A stretch of DNA of 64,000 nucleotides from Solirubrobacterales bacterium (GCA_027449125.1 DAIDME010000099.1:1-64000); one strand, 5' to 3'. Positions 10,922 to 20,131 are shown, numbered from the stretch's first letter. A program made the numbers and translations. Notes: generated from the letters alone by a model not told the origin.

Positions 10922-11712
10922 ACGTGCTGGTGATCCTCGACGGCGCCTCCGAGGCGCCGGGTACGGCTGGACCCACGCTCGAGCTGGCGCGCACGCCGGC
11001 GCTGGATGCTCTGGCAGCCGCCGGTGACTGCTCCTGGAAGGCCGTGCTTCCGCCCGGCGTGCCGGTGGGCTCGGAGACGGCGATCGCGGCCCTGCTCGGG
11101 TGGGTTCCGGACGGTCCCGTCGACCGGGGCGCAGTCGAGGCCGCCGCCCGCGGGATCGTGGTTCCCCCAGGGAAGCGCGCCTGGCGGGTCGACGTCGGCG
11201 TGCGGCCACATCGTCACAAGCTCGTCGCGGTCAGCGATGAGGAGCCGTGGATCGCGGCAGACGTGCCGGTCAGGGTCTGGCCGCCGGGCGCGGTCCCGCC
11301 GCAGATCCTCGATGCCACGACCGTCGTCATCGGCGCAGTCGGGGCGGCGACCGGCCTTGCGTCGCTGATGGGCGCCAGGGTCGTGATCCCAGAGGGGGCG
11401 ACCGGCCGTCCCGACAGTGACCTGGGCGCCAAGCTGGTTGCCGCCAGGGACGCGATCGAGCGGGGCGCGCAGCGGGTCGTGGTGCACGTAGGCGGGCCGG
11501 ACGAGGCCGCGCACGAGCGGGATCGGGAGGCGAAGATCGCGGCGATCGAGGCTGCCGACCGGGAGCTGATCGGGCAGCTGCACGAGATCGTCGCCAGCGT
11601 CGGCGGGCGCTTGCGGGTGAGCCCTGACCACGGCTGTGACCCGCAGACCGGCATGCACGTCGCAGGTCCGGTGCCGGTCGTCAGCTGGAGCCGCGTGACG
11701 GTGCCACGATGA
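10915..11712 (+). CDS. ApgM-like alkaline-phosphatase-superfamily protein in the cob operon
   Basis: About 265 aa resembling archaeal-type cofactor-independent phosphoglycerate mutase but shorter. [12 protein letters not shown] supplies the first metal ligand. GVPVGSETAIAALLGW corresponds to the nucleophile motif with Ser. ERGAQRVVVHVGGPDEAAHERD and RVSPDHGCDPQTGMHVAGP supply later Asp/His ligands. The start is GTG 10,915 or 10,924. Overlapping both neighbours in a cobalamin operon suggests a phosphatase or phosphotransfer step there, perhaps on alpha-ribazole phosphate, cobalamin phosphate or a threonine-derived phosphate. A glycolytic mutase role looks unlikely from context. The substrate is unknown. 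Confidence 0.75.
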   Translation: MVDVLVILDGASEAPGTAGPTLELARTPALDALAAAGDCSWKAVLPPGVPVGSETAIAALLGWVPDGPVDRGAVEAAARGIVVPPGKRAWRVDVGVRPHRHKLVAVSDEEPWIAADVPVRVWPPGAVPPQILDATTVVIGAVGAATGLASLMGARVVIPEGATGRPDSDLGAKLVAARDAIERGAQRVVVHVGGPDEAAHERDREAKIAAIEAADRELIGQLHEIVASVGGRLRVSPDHGCDPQTGMHVAGPVPVVSWSRVTVPR

Positions 11713-13076
11713 TCCCCCGCGTGGTGATCGCCGCCCCCAGCTCGGGCGCGGGCAAGACCACCGTGGCCAGCGGCCTGATCGGCGCGCTGCGGGCGCGCGG
11801 CGACGTCGTCCAGGGCTTCAAGGTCGGGCCCGATTACATCGACCCGAGCTACCACGCGCTCGCCTCCGGGCGCCCTGGCCGCAACCTCGACGCCTTTCTC
11901 AGCGGCCCGGAGCTGATCGCGCCGCTCGTGCGTCACGGTGCCCGGGGTGCCGACATCGCCGTGATCGAAGGGGTAATGGGACTCTTCGACGGTGCCTCCG
12001 GCCGTGGCGAGCTGGCCTCCACTGCTCAGGTGGCGAAGCTGCTCGGCGCCCCGGTGATCCTCGTCGTAGACGGCTCGGCGATGGCGCGCTCGGCCGCCGC
12101 CGTGATCCATGGCTTCCGCAGTTTCGACCCGGAGCTGGAGCTCGCCGGCGTGATCTTCAACCGCGTCGGTTCCGACGCGCACGAGCAGCTGCTGCGTGAG
12201 GCGGCCGCCGCCGTTCCCGGCACGCCGCTCACGGTGCTCGGCGCGCTGCGCCGTGACCAGCGGCTGGCGGCTCCCGAACGACACCTGGGCCTCACGCCGG
12301 TTGCGGAGCGAGAGAGCCGTGCCAGCGCGGCACTCGAGACGCTGAGCGCCGCCGTCGCCGCGCAGATCGACCTCGATGCGGTGTGGGCGCACGCGCGCTC
12401 GGCGCCCCGGCAGCCCGGGGTGAGCTGGTCACCGGACGGCGACGCGGGTGAGATGCGAGCGCGGATCGCGATCGCCCGTGGACCGGCCTTCTCCTTCCAC
12501 TACCAGGAGAACCTCGAGCTGCTGCGTGGTGCGGGCGCGGATCTCGTCGCCTTTGACCCGACCGTCGACGAGCACCTGCCGGAGGCCACGGACGGCCTGA
12601 TCCTCGCCGGCGGCTTCCCCGAGGTCTACGGCGCCGAACTCTCGGCCAACCTTTCGCTGCGCTCCGAGGTCGCGGCGCTGGCCGAATCCGGGGCCCCGAT
12701 CCTGGCCGAGTGCGGTGGCCTGCTCTACCTGGGGGAGGAGCTTGACGGGCACCGGATGTGCGGCGTGCTACCCCTGCGCGCACGGATGACGGAGCGGCTT
12801 ACGCTCGGCTACCGTGAGGCCACCGCAGCGACGGCCACACCGTGGCTTGCGGAGGGGACCAGGCTGCGTGGCCACGAGTTCCACTACACCAACGTGGATC
12901 CCGCGACCGGCGTTGAGCCACACTGGGCCTGGAACCTCAGCGCGTATGGCCGGACCAGGCAGGACGGGGCGGTCCGCGGTGGCGTTCAGGCCGGCTACCT
13001 GCATGTTCACTGGGCCGCCTTCCCGGAGCTCGCGGCCGCCTTCGTGTCAGCCGCGGTCGGCGTGGGTGGTCCATGA
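11709..13076 (+). CDS. cobB: CobB hydrogenobyrinic/cobyrinic acid a,c-diamide synthase
   Basis: 455 aa glutamine- and ATP-dependent amidase for the a and c side chains. The N-terminal P-loop is APSSGAGKTTVASG, followed by VQGFKVGPDYIDPSYH and VIEGVMGLFDG. The C-terminal amidotransferase domain has the nucleophile Cys in LAECGGLLYLGEEL (near residue 335) and the His in GYLHVHWAA. It starts ATGA over the upstream stop and ends ATGA into the next gene. In the aerobic pathway it acts before CobN. Confidence 0.95.
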   Translation: MIPRVVIAAPSSGAGKTTVASGLIGALRARGDVVQGFKVGPDYIDPSYHALASGRPGRNLDAFLSGPELIAPLVRHGARGADIAVIEGVMGLFDGASGRGELASTAQVAKLLGAPVILVVDGSAMARSAAAVIHGFRSFDPELELAGVIFNRVGSDAHEQLLREAAAAVPGTPLTVLGALRRDQRLAAPERHLGLTPVAERESRASAALETLSAAVAAQIDLDAVWAHARSAPRQPGVSWSPDGDAGEMRARIAIARGPAFSFHYQENLELLRGAGADLVAFDPTVDEHLPEATDGLILAGGFPEVYGAELSANLSLRSEVAALAESGAPILAECGGLLYLGEELDGHRMCGVLPLRARMTERLTLGYREATAATATPWLAEGTRLRGHEFHYTNVDPATGVEPHWAWNLSAYGRTRQDGAVRGGVQAGYLHVHWAAFPELAAAFVSAAVGVGGP

Positions 13077-14569
13077 GCCTCACACTCGTGCTCGGTGGCG
13101 TCCGCTCGGGCAAGAGCGCGCATGCCGAGACGCTCGCGACGGCCGCCATGCTGCCCGTGCGCTACATCGCCACGGCCGATCCGACCGATGGCTCCATGGC
13201 CGAGCGGATCGCCGGGCATGTCGCCCGGCGGCCGGTGGGGTGGGAGACGGTGGTGGCGGGCGCAGACCTCGCCGCAGCCGTCGTGCCGGGGAGCGTGACG
13301 CTGATCGACGGGCTTGGCGTCTGGATCGCCGGCCGCGAGCCAGAGACGGTGGCGGCTGCGATCGAGCGGTTGATCACGGTGAGCGAACGGGCCGAGGTGA
13401 TCGTCGTAGCCGAGCAGGCGGGGGAGGGGCTGCTGCCGCTCGATCATGCAGCGCGCGAGTGGCTCGACACGCTCGGCACCGCCACGCAACAGCTGGCCGG
13501 GGCGGCGGTCCGGGTCGACCATGTCATAGCCGGACGGCCGCTGACTCTTCCCCCGGTGCTCGGCTCAGGGTCACTGGCGGCGCCCGGTGATCCCGCGTTG
13601 CGCCACCACGGTGACCGTGATGTCCGGCCCGGCGATGCCGACCACGCCGTCAACGTGCTCGCCGGTCCGCCGCCGGCGTGGTTGCGCGCGGCGCTCGTGG
13701 CTGCGCTGGATGCGGACGCGCACCGCTACCCCGATGAGAGCCGGGCGGCCGCCGCGCTGGCCACCCTACACGGGTGTGAGCCGGACAACGTGTTGATCAC
13801 CAACGGTGCGGCCGGGGCGCTCTGGCTGCTGGGCCCGGCGCTGCGTCCGCGGCGCGCGGCCCTGATCCAGCCGGGCTTCACCGAGAGCGAGGCTGCGCTT
13901 CGCGCGTACGGCGTTGTGACCGAGCGCGTGTTCGAGCCCGACCGCCCGGCGCCCCACGCGGATCTGGTGGTGATCACCAACCCCAGCTCGCCGGACGGGC
14001 GTCTTCGCCGCCGGGAGGAGGTGCTGGCCCTCAGCGGTCGTGGCCGCGTGCTCGTGGTTGACGAGGCGTTCATGCCTCTGGTGGCCGGCGAGCCGGAGTC
14101 GCTTGCGTACGGGCTCAACGATGGGGTTATGGTCGTGCGCAGCCTGACGAAGCTGCTCTCGGTGCCGGGGCTGCGGGTCGGCTACGTGCTCGCACCCGCC
14201 CCACTGGCGGCCGCCCTCCGCGCCGTGCGCCCACCCTGGGACGCCAACACACTGGCCCTGGCGGCTCTGCGGTCCGCCGCGGCCCATCCATACGAGCTTG
14301 CCGCGCTGGCGGCACGGGCGGGAGCCGAGCGTGCCGACCTGCAGCAACGCCTCGTGCGCCTTCAGATAACCGTCTGGCCGTCTGTGACCAACTTCCTGCT
14401 GATCGAGGTGCCAGACGGACCCAGGCTGATCGAGGAGCTGCGCGCGCAACGGATCGCCGTCCGCTCGGCCGTCACCTTTCCCGGCTTTGGCGCAAACCAC
14501 ATCCGGCTGACCGCACGCGACCCCGAGAGCAACGAGCGTCTGGTCGGCGCGATCGGAGCCGCGCTGTGA
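13073..14569 (+). CDS. CobU-CobC(PLP) fusion: cobinamide kinase/guanylyltransferase + threonine-phosphate decarboxylase
   Basis: 498 aa. Residues 1 to about 175 are CobU/CobP: P-loop GGVRSGKS (8-15), the guanylylated-His region RIAGHVARRPVGWETV, and VDHVIAGRPLTL at the end. Residues about 185-498 are a class I/II PLP enzyme of the CobD(Salmonella)/CobC type: LITNGAAGALWLLG, VVITNPSSPDG, VLVVDEAFMPL and the Schiff-base Lys360 in SLTKLLSVPGLRVGY. The chain would thus combine making aminopropanol phosphate from threonine phosphate with activating adenosylcobinamide by GTP. Both halves retain their key residues. It starts ATGA over the cobB stop. Confidence 0.93.
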   Translation: MSLTLVLGGVRSGKSAHAETLATAAMLPVRYIATADPTDGSMAERIAGHVARRPVGWETVVAGADLAAAVVPGSVTLIDGLGVWIAGREPETVAAAIERLITVSERAEVIVVAEQAGEGLLPLDHAAREWLDTLGTATQQLAGAAVRVDHVIAGRPLTLPPVLGSGSLAAPGDPALRHHGDRDVRPGDADHAVNVLAGPPPAWLRAALVAALDADAHRYPDESRAAAALATLHGCEPDNVLITNGAAGALWLLGPALRPRRAALIQPGFTESEAALRAYGVVTERVFEPDRPAPHADLVVITNPSSPDGRLRRREEVLALSGRGRVLVVDEAFMPLVAGEPESLAYGLNDGVMVVRSLTKLLSVPGLRVGYVLAPAPLAAALRAVRPPWDANTLALAALRSAAAHPYELAALAARAGAERADLQQRLVRLQITVWPSVTNFLLIEVPDGPRLIEELRAQRIAVRSAVTFPGFGANHIRLTARDPESNERLVGAIGAAL

Positions 14570-15786
14570 GCATCGCCGTGGTCGGCATCGGTGCAGACGG
14601 GTGGGCCGGGCTCAGCGACGCGGCGCGCCGTGCCGTGCTCGCCGCCGAAGAGGTGATCGGATCAGAGCGACAGCTCGCGACGCTGCCCGCGCACGGCCCG
14701 CGACAGCGGGCCCTGCCGTCGCCGCTGGCTCCGTTCCTGGACACGCTTGCGGTCCTGCCGGAACGGCGTGTCTGCATCCTCGCAAGCGGCGACCCGATGC
14801 TCCATGGGATCGGTGCGAGCCTCGCTCGGCGGCTCGGGCCGCGGGCGATCGATTCCGGTCAGCTGACCGTCGTGAGCCACCCGTCGGCGCTCGCGCTCGC
14901 TTGCGCGCGGCTGGGTTGGCCGGAGGCGGACGTCACGCTCGTCTCGACCGTCTCCGACCCCGTCAGCGTCGTCGCACGCGTGCTGCAGCACGGGCGGCGC
15001 GTGATCGCCTACGTGGCCGGCGGTGACGGCGCCGCACAGGTGGCTGCGGCGCTGTGCGCGCGTGGGTTCGGTGCCAGCGAGCTGGTCGTGCTGGAGCAGC
15101 TGGGTGGGCCGCGAGAGCGGATCCGGCGTGGCATCGCCGGGACTTGGGGGGACGCGGAGCACGACCCACTCGCGGTGGTTGCGATCGGCTGCGCGCGCGA
15201 CGCCGACTGTGTGACGCCGATCCTGCCGACCGTTCCGGGGCTGCCCGACGAAGCATATGAGCACGACGGTGCGCTCACCAAGCGCCACGTCCGCGCTGCG
15301 ACGCTCGCTGTCCTGGCGCCAGGACCGGGAGCGCTCCTGTGGGACATCGGCGCCGGCAGCGGCTCGATCGGCATCGAGTGGCTGCGGGCCGAGCCCACCG
15401 CGCGCGCGATCGCGATCGAGTCACGCGGCGACCGGGCGGCGCGGGCCGCCCGCAACGCCGACACGCTCGGGGTCCCGCAGCTGCGGATCGTCAACGGCAA
15501 GGCGCCAGCGGCGCTGGCCGGCCTGGAGTTGCCGGACGCCGTGTTCATCGGCGGAGGGCTGAGCGATGATGTGCTCGCCGCGGCCTGGGATGCCCTGCGC
15601 GCCGGCGGCCGGCTCGTCGTCAACGCGGTCACCGCGGAGGGCGAGCGGCTGCTGCTGGACGCCGCTGCCCGCCGCGGCGGCGAGCTGGTCAAGCTGTCCG
15701 TCTCCCACCTGCAGCCACTCGGCAGCTTCACGGCTTGGCGGCCGGCGCTCCCAATCGTGCAATGGTCGGCGCGTAAGCCGCGATGA
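14566..15786 (+). CDS. cobL: CobL precorrin-6Y C5,15-methyltransferase (decarboxylating), CbiE-CbiT
   Basis: 406 aa, the standard two-domain form. The N-terminal CbiE-type tetrapyrrole methylase domain (about 1-200) has VVGIGADGWAGLS and LASGDPMLHGIG. The C-terminal CbiT-type Rossmann methyltransferase domain (about 215-406) has ALTKRHVRAATLAVLAP and the SAM loop LWDIGAGSGSIGIEW. It methylates C5 and C15 of dihydro-precorrin-6 and removes the C12 acetate carboxyl. The GTG start overlaps the upstream stop as GTGA. Confidence 0.95.
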   Translation: MSIAVVGIGADGWAGLSDAARRAVLAAEEVIGSERQLATLPAHGPRQRALPSPLAPFLDTLAVLPERRVCILASGDPMLHGIGASLARRLGPRAIDSGQLTVVSHPSALALACARLGWPEADVTLVSTVSDPVSVVARVLQHGRRVIAYVAGGDGAAQVAAALCARGFGASELVVLEQLGGPRERIRRGIAGTWGDAEHDPLAVVAIGCARDADCVTPILPTVPGLPDEAYEHDGALTKRHVRAATLAVLAPGPGALLWDIGAGSGSIGIEWLRAEPTARAIAIESRGDRAARAARNADTLGVPQLRIVNGKAPAALAGLELPDAVFIGGGLSDDVLAAAWDALRAGGRLVVNAVTAEGERLLLDAAARRGGELVKLSVSHLQPLGSFTAWRPALPIVQWSARKPR

Positions 15787-16529
15787 CGGTTCACTTCATC
15801 GGTGCGGGGCCAGGTGCGGCAGATCTGATCACGCTTCGCGCGCAGCGGCTGATCGCCGCATCGCGCGTCTGCATCTATGCCGGCGCCCTGGTGTCGCGCG
15901 AGGTGTTGAGCCACTGTCCGTCGGGGGCGCGGCTGATCGACAGCCAGCACCTCGACCTGGGCGAGATCGTCGGCGAGCTCGAGGCGGCACACGCGCGCGG
16001 CCAGGACGTGGCTCGGCTGCACTCTGGTGACCTCTCCATCTACAGCGCCGTGGCGGAGCAGGCAAGGCGGCTCGACGAGCTCGGGATCCCGTGGGACATG
16101 ACCCCGGGGGTCCCGGCGTTTGCCGCCGCGGCGGCTGCGCTGCGGCGCGAGCTCACGGTGCCGGAGGTGGCGCAGACCGTGATCCTCACGCGCCACGGCG
16201 CTCGCGCCTCGGCGCTCCCGCCAGGCGAGGAGCTGGCGGCGCTGGCGGCTCACGGCGCCACGCTCGTGATCCACCTGGGCGCTCAGGCGATCGCGCAGAT
16301 CGCCGCTGCTCTGGCCGAGCACTACGGCCCTGGCTGTCCAGTCGCCGTCGCCGCGCGCGTGTCACACCCGGACGAGCAGCTGCTTCACGGCACGCTCGGA
16401 AGCATCGCCGCACAGACCGCTTCGGCCGGCATCAGGCGCAGCGCCACGATCATCGTCGGACCTGCCCTGGCCGCGGCGGGCTTCAGAGACAGCCACCTCT
16501 ACTCGGCCGCGCGGGAGCGCAGCAGGTAG
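15783..16529 (+). CDS. cobM: CobM precorrin-4 C11-methyltransferase
   Basis: 248 aa tetrapyrrole methylase. VHFIGAGPGAADLITLRA opens the protein, followed by CIYAGALVSREVL, LHSGDLSIYSAVAEQ, TPGVPAFAAAAA and TVILTRHGARA, all characteristic of CobM/CbiF. It starts ATGA over the cobL stop and ends the plus-strand operon, overlapping the 3' end of the convergent cobF by 31 bp. Confidence 0.95.
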   Translation: MTVHFIGAGPGAADLITLRAQRLIAASRVCIYAGALVSREVLSHCPSGARLIDSQHLDLGEIVGELEAAHARGQDVARLHSGDLSIYSAVAEQARRLDELGIPWDMTPGVPAFAAAAAALRRELTVPEVAQTVILTRHGARASALPPGEELAALAAHGATLVIHLGAQAIAQIAAALAEHYGPGCPVAVAARVSHPDEQLLHGTLGSIAAQTASAGIRRSATIIVGPALAAAGFRDSHLYSAARERSR

Positions 16530-17275
16530 GTGTCCATGATCCAGCCATTGCGCTCGCGCGCAGTCTCACGCAGGCGGTCGATCTCGGCGGCCACTTCCGC
16601 GAGCGGCCCCGCGACGAGCAGCTCGTCGGGGGTGCCGAGATAAGCGCCCCAGTAGATGTCCACCGGCTCTGTGAGGGCGCTGCGATAGGCCCCGCGCCCG
16701 TCGAGCATCACCACGAGGTCCGTCGCGCCCTGTGGCCAGCCGTTTGCGGCCAGCAGCCGCCCGGTGGTGATCTGGACGGCGCCGGCCAACCGGTTGAGCG
16801 CGATCCGATGAGCTGCCGTCAGCGCCTGGATGCTGCTGATGCCCGGCACCACCGTGAAGTCGAAGCGCACGCGGCCGCGCGCGCGGATCTCATCGAGCAC
16901 GGCGATCGTCGAGTCATACAGCGACGGGTCGCCCCAGACCAGAAATGCACCCGACTCACCGGCGCCGAGTTCGGCGCCGATCGCCTGCTCCCAGGCGTCG
17001 GCGCGAGCGCTGCGCCAGTCGCTCACAGCCTGCGTGTAGGCGCTCGCGCGGCGGTCACGGTGGGGCTCGTGTACTGGCACCACCCGGGGCGGTGGTATGC
17101 GCTGCACGAAGCGCTGGACGATCGCCTCACGCGCCGCCGTCAGGTCTGCGGTCGTCCGCTTCAGCTCGAAGATCACGTTTACGTCGTTGAGCGCCCGGAT
17201 CGCGGCGACGGTCATGTGCTCGGGGTCGCCGGCCCCGACACCGACCGCCACCACACGTCTCAGCTCGGGAGCCAT
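16499..17275 (-). CDS. cobF: CobF precorrin-6A synthase (deacetylating)
   Basis: 258 aa from the ATG at 17,275; the longer frame only adds low-complexity sequence. VVAVGVGAGDPEHMTVAAI, VWGDPSLYDSTIAVL and VVPGISSIQALTAAHRI mark the methylase core, and NVIFELKRT is typical of CobF. It methylates C1 and releases the C2 acetyl unit, a step specific to the aerobic pathway. It converges on cobM, overlapping 31 bp, and its start codon is only 2 bp from that of divergent cobK, so each gene's ribosome binding site lies within the other's coding start. Confidence 0.94.
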   Translation of the reverse strand: MAPELRRVVAVGVGAGDPEHMTVAAIRALNDVNVIFELKRTTADLTAAREAIVQRFVQRIPPPRVVPVHEPHRDRRASAYTQAVSDWRSARADAWEQAIGAELGAGESGAFLVWGDPSLYDSTIAVLDEIRARGRVRFDFTVVPGISSIQALTAAHRIALNRLAGAVQITTGRLLAANGWPQGATDLVVMLDGRGAYRSALTEPVDIYWGAYLGTPDELLVAGPLAEVAAEIDRLRETARERNGWIMDTYLLRSRAAE

Positions 17276-17277
17276 CG

Positions 17278-18009
17278 GTGATCCTGATCTTGGGCGGCAC
17301 CGCTGAGGCACGCGAGCTGGCCGCGGCGCTGCTGGCATCCGGCATCGAGGTGACGAGCTCGCTGGCGGGACGGGTCGCAAACCCGAGGCTGCCGGAGGGG
17401 GCGGTGCGGATCGGCGGCTTCGGTGGGCCTGCGGGCATGGCAGAGTGGCTGCGCAACCACGCTGTCAGCTGTGTCGTGGACGCGACGCACCCCTTCGCAG
17501 AGCGGATCAGCGAGAACGCCGTCAGCGCGTGCGCCGCGGCTGAGCTCCCGCTGCTCGCGCTGCGCCGGCCGGGCTGGCGTGAGCGCCCCGGCGACCGCTG
17601 GTTCTGGGCGGACGATCTGGTCGCGGCGGCCGAGACCATTCCGGCTCTGGGTCGGCGGGTGCTGCTCACCACCGGCCGTCAGGGGCTCGCTGCCTTTTCC
17701 GGACTCGGTGAGAGCTGGTTCCTGATCCGTTGCGTCGATCCGCCCGCGCCGCCGTTGCCGGCACGGCACGAGCTGCTGCTCGCCCGCGGCCCCTACACGC
17801 TCGAGCGTGAGCTCGAGCTGATCGACACGCACGGCATCGACCTGGTCGTGACCAAGGACAGCGGCGGCGCGCACACGATCGCAAAGCTCGACGCAGCCCG
17901 GATGCGGCGGCTGCCGGTGCTGATCGTGCGCCGGCCCGGACGGCCCGCACTTCAGTCCGTCGCGACGGTGGGCGAGGCGCTTGACTGGGTGCGCGCTCAC
18001 GCCGGATAG
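17278..18009 (+). CDS. cobK: CobK precorrin-6A reductase
   Basis: 243 aa NADPH-dependent reductase. ILILGGTAEARELAAALL opens the Rossmann fold. VVDATHPFAERISENA, VLLTTGRQGLAAF and LVVTKDSGG are the family landmarks. The GTG start at 17,278 has GGGAG about 6 bp upstream, inside the cobF start region. Its 3' end overlaps cobIJ by 13 bp. It stands alone on the plus strand between cobF and cobIJ, so it must have its own promoter within the cobF coding sequence. Confidence 0.94.
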   Translation: MILILGGTAEARELAAALLASGIEVTSSLAGRVANPRLPEGAVRIGGFGGPAGMAEWLRNHAVSCVVDATHPFAERISENAVSACAAAELPLLALRRPGWRERPGDRWFWADDLVAAAETIPALGRRVLLTTGRQGLAAFSGLGESWFLIRCVDPPAPPLPARHELLLARGPYTLERELELIDTHGIDLVVTKDSGGAHTIAKLDAARMRRLPVLIVRRPGRPALQSVATVGEALDWVRAHAG

Positions 18010-19505
18010 CGACGTGGTGTGTACACCCGCTGGTGGTGAGTGCTGCTCACGCGGGTCGTGGAGGAGCCGACGATCAGCAGCGTGCGCATGTCCACCGTGC
18101 TCGGATCGAGCTCGGACAGGGACGTGATGTGGACGGACTCATCCTCGGAGCCCACCGCTCGTGCCACCACGACCGGCGTAGCCGGCGCGCGGTGCCGGCA
18201 CAGCAGCGCGGTCGCACGTTCGAGCCCTTCTCGCCTGGTCCTTGACGCCGGGTTGTAGAGCGCCAGCACGAGGTCAGCGGTCAGTGCCGCCTCCAGGCGC
18301 CTTGCGATCACATCCCACGGCTTCAGCTGATCTGAGAGCGAGATCACGCAGAAGTCGTGGCCGAGCGGTGCGCCGGCCCGCGCCGCAGCCGCCTGCATCG
18401 CCGACAGTCCAGGGATCACCTGCAGATCGACATGGGCAAAGCGCGCCTCGCCATCGGCGGCCTCGAGGACTGCGGTTGCCATCGCGAAGATGCCCGGGTC
18501 GCCGGAGGAGACCACCGCGACGCGCGCGCCGGCGGCTGCCAGCTCGAGCGCGTGCTCGGCGCGCTCGGCCTCCACACGGTTATCGGTCGCGTACCGCGTC
18601 TGGCCGCGTCGTGGCGGGACGCGGGCGAGATACGTCTGGTAGCCGATCAGCACCTCAGCATCGGCAAGCTCGGCATCGGCCTCCGGCGTCAGCCACCGCG
18701 GATCGCCCGGTCCGAGGCCCACGACCGCGACCCGGCCTCGTCCGCCGGCGGGCGCGCCCCGCTCGTCCGGGTTGCGCGCCGGCACCAGCAGCAGCGACAT
18801 GTACGGAACCTTGCCGGCGACCTCGCGCAGCGGCGCCACGCGCTGGTGCTCCGAGCTGGCGCGCTCCACGTAGACGCTGCGCCCGGTCAGCTCGGCGCGG
18901 TCGGTCGCGGCCCGGACCGATGCGAACGTCCGGCCGAGCTTCATCACCACGGCCGCGTCAGTGGCCGCCAGGCGCGCGGCCAGCACGTCTGTCGGCAGCG
19001 TTCCCGGCAGGATCGTGAGCACATCGTCGCGTCGCACAAGCGGCGTTCCGGCAGCGGCCGCGGCCGCGCTGAAGGAGGTCACGCCGGGGACGACCTCGGT
19101 GGCGTAACGGCCCGCCAGCCGGTCGTGCAGGTACATGTAGGAGCCATAGAGGAACGGGTCGCCCTCACACAGCACGACCACATCGCGGCCTGTGTCGAGG
19201 TGCGCTGCCAGTTCTCGGGCGCAGGCGTCATAGAACTCACTCAGCGCCCCCTCATAGCCGCCTGGGTGGTCGGTCGTGCCCGTTGTCACCGGGTAGCGCA
19301 GCTGCAGTTCGATCTGCCCCGGCTGGATGTGCGGAGCAGCGATCGCGCGCGCCACGCTGCGGCCATGCTCGGCGCCCGGGTACGCAACCACGTCGGCGGC
19401 CGCTATGATCCGCGCCGCCTTGACGGTGAGCAGCTCGGGATCGCCCGGGCCGACACCGACGCCAAAGAGACGCCCCGTTGTCTGCTTGGCGGCGGCTTTC
19501 GTCAT
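17997..19505 (-). CDS. cobIJ: CobI-CobJ fusion: precorrin-2 C20- and precorrin-3B C17-methyltransferases
   Basis: 502 aa. The CobI half (about 1-240) has FGVGVGPGDPELLTVKAA, VVLCEGDPFLYGSYMYLH and VVPGVTSFSAAAA. The CobJ half (about 255-502) has VVGLGPGDPRWLTPEAD, SSGDPGIFAMA, VIPGLSAMQAAAA and PLGHDFCVISLSDQLKPW. The same fusion is known from mycobacteria and other actinobacteria. It would perform the C20 methylation and, after CobG, the C17 methylation with ring contraction. The start overlaps the cobH stop by ATGA. Confidence 0.95.
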   Translation of the reverse strand: MTKAAAKQTTGRLFGVGVGPGDPELLTVKAARIIAAADVVAYPGAEHGRSVARAIAAPHIQPGQIELQLRYPVTTGTTDHPGGYEGALSEFYDACARELAAHLDTGRDVVVLCEGDPFLYGSYMYLHDRLAGRYATEVVPGVTSFSAAAAAAGTPLVRRDDVLTILPGTLPTDVLAARLAATDAAVVMKLGRTFASVRAATDRAELTGRSVYVERASSEHQRVAPLREVAGKVPYMSLLLVPARNPDERGAPAGGRGRVAVVGLGPGDPRWLTPEADAELADAEVLIGYQTYLARVPPRRGQTRYATDNRVEAERAEHALELAAAGARVAVVSSGDPGIFAMATAVLEAADGEARFAHVDLQVIPGLSAMQAAAARAGAPLGHDFCVISLSDQLKPWDVIARRLEAALTADLVLALYNPASRTRREGLERATALLCRHRAPATPVVVARAVGSEDESVHITSLSELDPSTVDMRTLLIVGSSTTRVSSTHHQRVYTPRRYPA

Positions 19506-20131
19506 TCGGCTTCGCTCGCGAGCGCGTTGATGGCGGCTGCGGCGATCGCCGAACCGCCACGGCGCCCGTGCACTACCAGATGCTCGATCCCGAGCGCCGG
19601 GGCACGCTGCGCGAGCGACCGCTTCGACTCGGCTGCGCCGATGAAGCCGACCGGCACGCCGATCACCGCGGTCGGACGCGGTGCTCCCGCGTCGAGCATG
19701 TCGAGCAGGTGAAAGAGCGCCGTCGGCGCGTTGCCGATCACGACCACGGCGCCATCCAGGTGCTCACGCCACAGCTCTACGGCCGCCGCCGTGCGTGTGT
19801 TGCCCAGCTCGGTAGCCAGGGCGGCGACACCCGGCGCCGTCAGCGAGCAGATCACGTCGTTACCCGCCGGCAGTCGCGAGCGCGTCACGCCGGATGCCAC
19901 CATCTGTGTGTCGCAGAGGATCGGCGCGCCGGCTCGAAGCGCCAGCTCCGCCCGTTCGGCGAGGTCTTCCGAGGCGTCCATGTCAGCTGCGAGGTCGACC
20001 ATCCCGCAGGCGTGGATCATGCGTACGGCCACCCGCTCCATCCGCGCGCTGAACCGCTGCAGGTCCGCTTCCTCGCGGATGATCGCAAAGGAGCGGCGGT
20101 AGATCTCGGCACCATCTTTGACGTAGCTCAT
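19502..20131 (-). CDS. cobH: CobH precorrin-8X methylmutase
   Basis: 209 aa, the normal size. It migrates the C11 methyl to C12 to give hydrogenobyrinic acid. The catalytic His is in RMIHACGMVDLAADM. ILCDTQMVASGV, VVIGNAPTALFHLLDML and VPVGFIGAAESK are diagnostic. It starts 19 bp after the cobG stop and overlaps the cobIJ start, so it is part of the riboswitch-controlled minus-strand operon. Confidence 0.95.
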   Translation of the reverse strand: MSYVKDGAEIYRRSFAIIREEADLQRFSARMERVAVRMIHACGMVDLAADMDASEDLAERAELALRAGAPILCDTQMVASGVTRSRLPAGNDVICSLTAPGVAALATELGNTRTAAAVELWREHLDGAVVVIGNAPTALFHLLDMLDAGAPRPTAVIGVPVGFIGAAESKRSLAQRAPALGIEHLVVHGRRGGSAIAAAAINALASEAE

